In this document: in pieces, positions 63,425 to 64,000 of the stretch
How the letters are laid out: each line of letters starts with the position of its first letter
Numbering within the stretch: position 1 is the first letter of the stretch
NCBI GenBank assembly: GCA_902598305.1
Contig: CACKBL010000001.1
Location: 180,205 to 244,204 of the forward strand
From: an uncultured Bacteroidota bacterium
GTDB lineage: Bacteria > Bacteroidota > Bacteroidia > Flavobacteriales > Flavobacteriaceae
Direction: 5' to 3'
DNA: 64,000 bases
Made by a program: the position numbers and the translations under genes
Notes under the pieces: model-generated
Seen by the model: the letters and a program-made list of their open reading frames with translations, nothing else
What the model was told of the DNA's origin: nothing
Database searches by the model: none

Positions 63425-64000
63425 ATGATAGATTTATCAAAATATAAAAATGTGATTCTAGACTTTGACGGGGTCATACTTGATGCAAATAGCCAGAGAA
63501 AATTAAATATGAAACTTGTTTTAGATGAAAACCTAAATCAAGAATTATCTATCCTTACATATGATTATTTTTCTAAAAATTCCGGAGTCTCAAGAAATGT
63601 CAAGCTAGGTAAATTTATTAAAGATAAATTTATTTTAAATAAAGTTTTAAAGGAATACTATGAGTTAAATCTTTCGACTCTTCCAAAATGTCAGCTTGTA
63701 AAGGGTGTTAAAGAATTCATTGTGAAATATCATAATTCAAAAAAAATATTTATTCTAACCGGGGCTGATGAAGAGGAGGTGAAAATTTTAGTTAGTAACA
63801 AAAATCTAAATAATTACATATTCTATTTGGGAGGAGGGCCAAAATCAAAAATCCAGCACCTGAAAGAAATACAACTTGAAGGAGATACTATTTTCTTTGG
63901 AGATAGCAAATATGATAATTTTACAGCTAGTGAATATAAATTTGATTTTGTGTTTGTTAATGGTTACACAAATACAAAAGAGAAAAATCTTGAATATAGT
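63425..64000 (+). CDS. HAD-superfamily hydrolase, 3' end beyond window
   Basis: Manual translation: MIDLSKYKNVILDFDGVILDANSQRKLN...KKIFILTGADEEEVKIL...DTIFFGDSKYDNFTA; DFDGV and GDSKYD motifs. Confidence 0.8.
   Translation, partial: MIDLSKYKNVILDFDGVILDANSQRKLNMKLVLDENLNQELSILTYDYFSKNSGVSRNVKLGKFIKDKFILNKVLKEYYELNLSTLPKCQLVKGVKEFIVKYHNSKKIFILTGADEEEVKILVSNKNLNNYIFYLGGGPKSKIQHLKEIQLEGDTIFFGDSKYDNFTASEYKFDFVFVNGYTNTKEKNLEYS

Noticed and set aside
1-64000. CRISPR arrays, transposases, phage genes, toxin-antitoxin or defence islands
   Set aside because: No regularly spaced repeats, no integrase/transposase motifs, and gene content is consistently housekeeping.

Overview
This AT-rich window looks like a conserved chromosomal segment from a Bacteroidota/Flavobacteriia-type genome, probably a compact, streamlined one. 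It encodes about 67 protein genes and has no rRNA, CRISPR, phage or transposon signatures; I also recognised no tRNA. Most content is housekeeping: acs, the glpK-glpD-glpF glycerol operon, zapA with a 6S-like RNA, cysteine desulfurase, rocD, rlmD, pyrD, yajC, nusB, recQ, tatC, lptB, pssA, lnt, secA, msrA, grpE-dnaJ, ilvE, crcB, glnB-amt-porin, pyrF, prfA, purM-like and a eukaryotic-type glutamine synthetase. I saw no unmistakable new multi-gene system. The most interesting points are: (i) a histidine-phosphatase lipoprotein gene at about 62.86-63.40 kb, absent from the ORF track, with no ATG/GTG/TTG start and apparently starting at an ATA that overlaps the upstream stop (ATAG); (ii) the cell-envelope cluster it belongs to (HELGH lipoprotein, Tat-type Rieske lipoprotein, histidine-phosphatase lipoprotein); (iii) a PII-Amt-outer-membrane-porin module; (iv) a 6S-Flavo-like RNA in the zapA/glpF gap; (v) a perfect tandem 8-mer repeat upstream of grpE-dnaJ; (vi) repeated 11-nt tail-to-tail gene overlaps. 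All family names come from reading the translations and recalling motifs; no database search was run.
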